Assembly: GCA_937935205.1 (NCBI GenBank) | Contig: CALGXU010000386.1 | Coordinates: 1 to 7,436 of the forward strand | Length of the DNA: 7,436 bases | Reading direction: 5' to 3' | Source: an uncultured Rothia sp. | Lineage (GTDB): Bacteria; Actinomycetota; Actinomycetes; Actinomycetales; Micrococcaceae | Part shown: positions 5,300 to 7,436 of the stretch, one piece after another | Layout of the letters: every line of letters starts with the position of its first letter | Position numbering within the stretch: position 1 is the first letter of the stretch | The notes under the pieces: model-generated | What the model saw: only the letters and a program-made list of their open reading frames with translations | What the model was told of the DNA's origin: nothing | Database searches by the model: none | Position numbers and translations under genes: made by a program

Positions 5300-5887
5300 T
5301 TGGCAAGCACCACCCACGGAGGCGGATTTGCCCGTGCAGCAGAAACCGAACCCGGCTACAAGCGCAGTGAAGTAGACCGCCTGTTCACCCGCCTCGCCGA
5401 GGACTACGAGAAGCTCAGCGGAGCCTCCGAGCTACCCGAAGACCTCTACACCTCCCGACGAATCCGCCAGGTCGTCTTCCGCGAAGAACCCGGCGGCTAC
5501 CAGCTGGATGTGGTCGACCGCGCCCTCGAAAAGATTGAGGAACGCTTCGCCAAGCTCGAACGCAGCCGCTACATTGAGGCGTACGGCCTGGACAACTGGG
5601 AACGCTCCCTTGTAGAGACCGGTGAGCTACTCGCAGGCCGCCTGGAACGCCCCGCCGGTGAGCGTTTCCGCCGCCCCAGCAAGCGCCGCCACATGGGCTA
5701 CTTCGTCGGCGACGTGGACGCCATCTGCGACCGCGTGTACGCCCAGCTCAACAGCGAAGAGCCGCTGGATCCCTCCGTGGTGCGCCACGCAAAGTTCCGT
5801 CCCGCCTCGGGCACCGTCAGCTACGAGGAATCCCAGGTGGATGCGTTCCTGGACCGCTGCATTGAGCTGCTGCAGGATTTGCTCTAA
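5300..5887 (+). CDS. DivIVA-domain repeat protein
   Basis: The 195-residue soluble protein is built from repeats of the short actinobacterial DivIVA-type motif, an aromatic/Gly-Tyr turn followed by V-D-x-[FL]-L and an amphipathic helix. Four copies can be seen: PGYKRSEVDRLFTRL (18-32), GGYQLDVVDRALEKI (65-79), MGYFVGDVDAICDRV (132-146) and VSYEESQVDAFLDRC (173-187). Copies 2 and 4 are preceded by a longer shared element (R-x-V-x-F-R, and V-V-R-H-A-K-F-R). The protein has no long coiled-coil tail like Wag31/DivIVA, so it is not the main polar scaffold. A role in polar growth, division or membrane-curvature-linked assembly is inferred from the domain only. The start is TTG, chosen by its ribosome binding site. 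It is probably a single-gene unit, with a promoter in front and a terminator 13 nt behind. Confidence 0.85.
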   Translation: MASTTHGGGFARAAETEPGYKRSEVDRLFTRLAEDYEKLSGASELPEDLYTSRRIRQVVFREEPGGYQLDVVDRALEKIEERFAKLERSRYIEAYGLDNWERSLVETGELLAGRLERPAGERFRRPSKRRHMGYFVGDVDAICDRVYAQLNSEEPLDPSVVRHAKFRPASGTVSYEESQVDAFLDRCIELLQDLL

Positions 5888-5900
5888 AACGTTATGTGTT

Positions 5901-5940
5901 GAATCCCCCGCCCCGTATGACAGGGTGGGGGATTCTTCTA
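5901..5940 (+). terminator. intrinsic terminator after the DivIVA-repeat gene
   Basis: GAATCCCCC (5901-5909) pairs perfectly with GGGGGATTC (5927-5935). The stem extends inward through one G-T wobble and CCC/GGG, 13 bp in all. TTCTTCTA follows as a T-rich tail. It begins 13 nt after the stop codon and isolates dxr from the gene before it. Confidence 0.85.
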
Positions 5941-5954
5941 TGCGGAGGCGAGGC

Positions 5955-5984
5955 TACACGCCCAGATACACGCCCGGATACACC
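5955..5984 (+). repeat. short tandem 12-bp repeat upstream of dxr
   Basis: TACACGCCCAGA (5955-5966) and TACACGCCCGGA (5967-5978) are adjacent 12-bp units that differ at one base. TACACCCGCAAG (5979-5990) is a decayed third unit. They lie 20-55 nt before the dxr start, where a promoter or operator would be expected. Confidence 0.55.
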
Positions 5985-6009
5985 CGCAAGCTCATGAGAC
6001 ACTAGAACC

Positions 6010-7335
6010 ATGAAGTTTGGATCCTCAGCACGCGTCGGCGGCAGCCGCGACCGCCTCACCGACGCCCTCACAGAACTCACCCGCGCACCGCAGCGCGTCA
6101 CCCTCCTCGGCTCAACCGGCTCCATCGGAACCCAAGCCATGGAAGTCATCGACCACCTCGCCGCGCTCAAAGGCACCAGCGCCTCCGCTACCGACGCACC
6201 GCTGAAGGTCGTCGCACTCTCCGCAGGCTCCCGATCCCTCGAACTGCTCGCACGCCAGGCCGTACACGTGCGCGCCGAACTGGTCGCCACCAGCGGCACC
6301 GCCGAAGACGCGCAGCGCCTCCGCGAACTCATCGAGGCGGTAGCCTCCGAAGCAGGCGCCACCGGCTACACCCCGCAGATCGCTCACGGCGCCGAAGCAT
6401 CCGTACAGGCCGCCGCTCACCCGGCGGACACCGTCCTGAACGGCATCACCGGCTCCATCGGCCTGGAACCGACCCTCACCGCCCTCAACAGCGGCTACCG
6501 CGTGGCACTGGCGAACAAGGAATCCCTCATCGCAGGCGGCCCGCTCGTACGCGCCGCCGTGGACGCCTCGCCCCTGGACACCCCCATGGTGCCCGTCGAT
6601 TCCGAACACTCCGCCCTCGCGCAGGCGCTCGCCTCCGGAACCGACGCTGAAATTGACCGCCTCATCCTCACCGCATCGGGCGGCCCGTTCCGCGGCTACA
6701 AGCGCGAACAGCTGCACGACGTGACCCCCGCGCAGGCGCTCGCACACCCCACCTGGGACATGGGCCTGGTCGTCACCACCAACTCGGCAACCATGGTCAA
6801 CAAGGCACTCGAAGTGCTTGAGGCACACCACCTGTTCGGCGTGGACCTGGAACGTATTGACGTGGCGGTTCACCCGCAGTCGATTGTGCATTCCATGGTG
6901 CAGTTCGTGGACGGCTCGACCATTGCACAGGCGTCGCCGCCGAGCATGGTTCTGCCCATCGCGCTGGGTCTGACCTGGCCGCACCGCATCCCCGGTGCCG
7001 TGCCCGCTTGTGACTGGTCGAAGGCAGCGTCTTGGACTTTTGAGCCGCTGGACGAGGAAGCATTCCCCGCCGTGCGCATGATCAAGGCCGCCGGTAAGGT
7101 TGGCGGCACCCACCCGGCAGTGTTCAACGCCGCCAATGAGGAAGCCGTTGCCGCATTCCATGCGGGTGCGATTCGCTTTACCGACATTGTCGATTCGGTG
7201 GCGCGCGTGCTGGAGGAGCACACCGGCAGCGCTGAGGCTGTTTCTGACGCTGATTTGACGCTGGAGGCTGTGCTGAACGCGGAGCGTTGGGCTCGCGTTC
7301 GAGCGAATGAGCTGCTGGGTATGACTGGACGCTAA
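6010..7335 (+). CDS. dxr: 1-deoxy-D-xylulose 5-phosphate reductoisomerase
   Basis: The 441-residue cytoplasmic enzyme converts DXP to 2-C-methyl-D-erythritol 4-phosphate with NADPH and a divalent metal, the committed step of the MEP isoprenoid pathway and the target of fosmidomycin. The NADPH loop GSTGSIG is at 34-40 and NKES at 169-172. Metal ligands are Asp197 and Glu199 (PVDSEH) and Glu268 (NKALEVLE). Substrate residues include Ser223 (ASGGPF), His246 (HPTWDMG), Asn264 and Lys265, matching the E. coli set. The C-terminal domain is complete. About 29 residues precede the Rossmann strand, more than in E. coli, where about three do. ATG 6010 is the only start before the NADPH motif (an in-frame stop lies at 5995), yet it has no Shine-Dalgarno; a leaderless transcript is possible. 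Synonymous codon choice changes sharply near 6840. Confidence 0.97.
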   Translation: MKFGSSARVGGSRDRLTDALTELTRAPQRVTLLGSTGSIGTQAMEVIDHLAALKGTSASATDAPLKVVALSAGSRSLELLARQAVHVRAELVATSGTAEDAQRLRELIEAVASEAGATGYTPQIAHGAEASVQAAAHPADTVLNGITGSIGLEPTLTALNSGYRVALANKESLIAGGPLVRAAVDASPLDTPMVPVDSEHSALAQALASGTDAEIDRLILTASGGPFRGYKREQLHDVTPAQALAHPTWDMGLVVTTNSATMVNKALEVLEAHHLFGVDLERIDVAVHPQSIVHSMVQFVDGSTIAQASPPSMVLPIALGLTWPHRIPGAVPACDWSKAASWTFEPLDEEAFPAVRMIKAAGKVGGTHPAVFNAANEEAVAAFHAGAIRFTDIVDSVARVLEEHTGSAEAVSDADLTLEAVLNAERWARVRANELLGMTGR

Positions 7336-7436
7336 ATCGCTTCTGCGGTGCGGTGTTCGTTCTCGCCCCGCTGGTTGCGATGGCACGCCGCATGTTTCCT
7401 CCGCGCCTACGCAGGGGCACCCGTCACCCGGACGCT
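7336..7436. other. terminal stretch with no supported gene
   Basis: One plus-strand frame is open from a GTG at 7353 to the window edge (FVLAPLVAMARRMFP), but it has no ribosome binding site and resembles no family I know in so short a piece. No terminator hairpin with a T-run is visible directly after dxr. In related Actinobacteria a site-2 membrane protease gene often follows dxr; its start motif is not seen here. Confidence 0.3.

Noticed and set aside
6112..7386. 424-codon minus-strand ORF opposite dxr
   Set aside because: It is a shadow of dxr codon bias. Dxr has all its motifs on the plus strand, and the minus product is Gly/Val/Arg-rich with no recognisable domain. The long minus ORF over rpsB (547-1371) is rejected for the same reason.
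7178..7420. 80-codon minus-strand ORF with a good GGAGGA site before an internal ATG
   Set aside because: It overlaps the conserved 3' end of dxr by over 150 nt and its product is a low-complexity Arg/Pro/Gln sequence without similarity to a known family.
1..7436. CRISPR array, tRNA or rRNA gene, transposase, toxin-antitoxin or defence system
   Set aside because: None was seen. The repeats are two- or three-unit or palindromic, no cloverleaf was recognised by eye, and every well-supported gene apart from the truncated one at the left edge is a housekeeping or growth gene.

Overview
The window is a chromosomal housekeeping segment of a high-GC Gram-positive bacterium. The order rpsB - tsf - pyrH - frr - cdsA - DivIVA-repeat gene - dxr, with a divergent secreted-protein gene upstream of rpsB, is the arrangement known from Actinobacteria. 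A DivIVA-repeat protein between cdsA and dxr, together with only moderately high GC, suggests Micrococcaceae. Rothia is my best guess, from memory of the family and not from any search.

Layout: 1-172 is the 5' end of a minus-strand gene for an exported protein, cut by the window edge. 173-606 is a divergent control region. It holds two perfect DnaA-box 9-mers in inverted orientation, a candidate rpsB promoter, and a leader of roughly 250 nt with several small hairpins. rpsB (607-1404) and tsf (1558-2388) follow, separated by 153 nt packed with hairpins. A strong intrinsic terminator (2466-2500) closes the tsf unit. pyrH (2584-3327) comes next, then a 294-nt gap with a roughly 60-nt palindrome flanked by 7-bp direct repeats, then frr (GTG start, 3622-4179) and the closely coupled cdsA (4186-5094). 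Another strong hairpin ends this unit. The DivIVA-repeat gene (TTG start, 5300-5887) has its own candidate promoter and its own terminator. dxr (6010-7335) comes last, without a visible ribosome binding site. The final 100 nt hold no gene I can support.

Together the genes serve growth. S2 and EF-Ts act in translation, and RRF recycles ribosomes after termination. UMP kinase feeds pyrimidine nucleotides. CdsA makes CDP-diacylglycerol for phospholipids. Dxr commits carbon to MEP-pathway isoprenoids, which are needed for undecaprenyl phosphate and quinones. The DivIVA-repeat protein probably belongs to polar growth or division. The cluster is ordinary in content; its oddity is how many strong hairpins break it into small transcription units.

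I did not find an undescribed multi-gene system. The observations most worth checking are non-coding or compositional: the inverted DnaA boxes, the flanked palindrome between pyrH and frr, the structured spacer between rpsB and tsf, and an abrupt switch in synonymous codon choice inside dxr.
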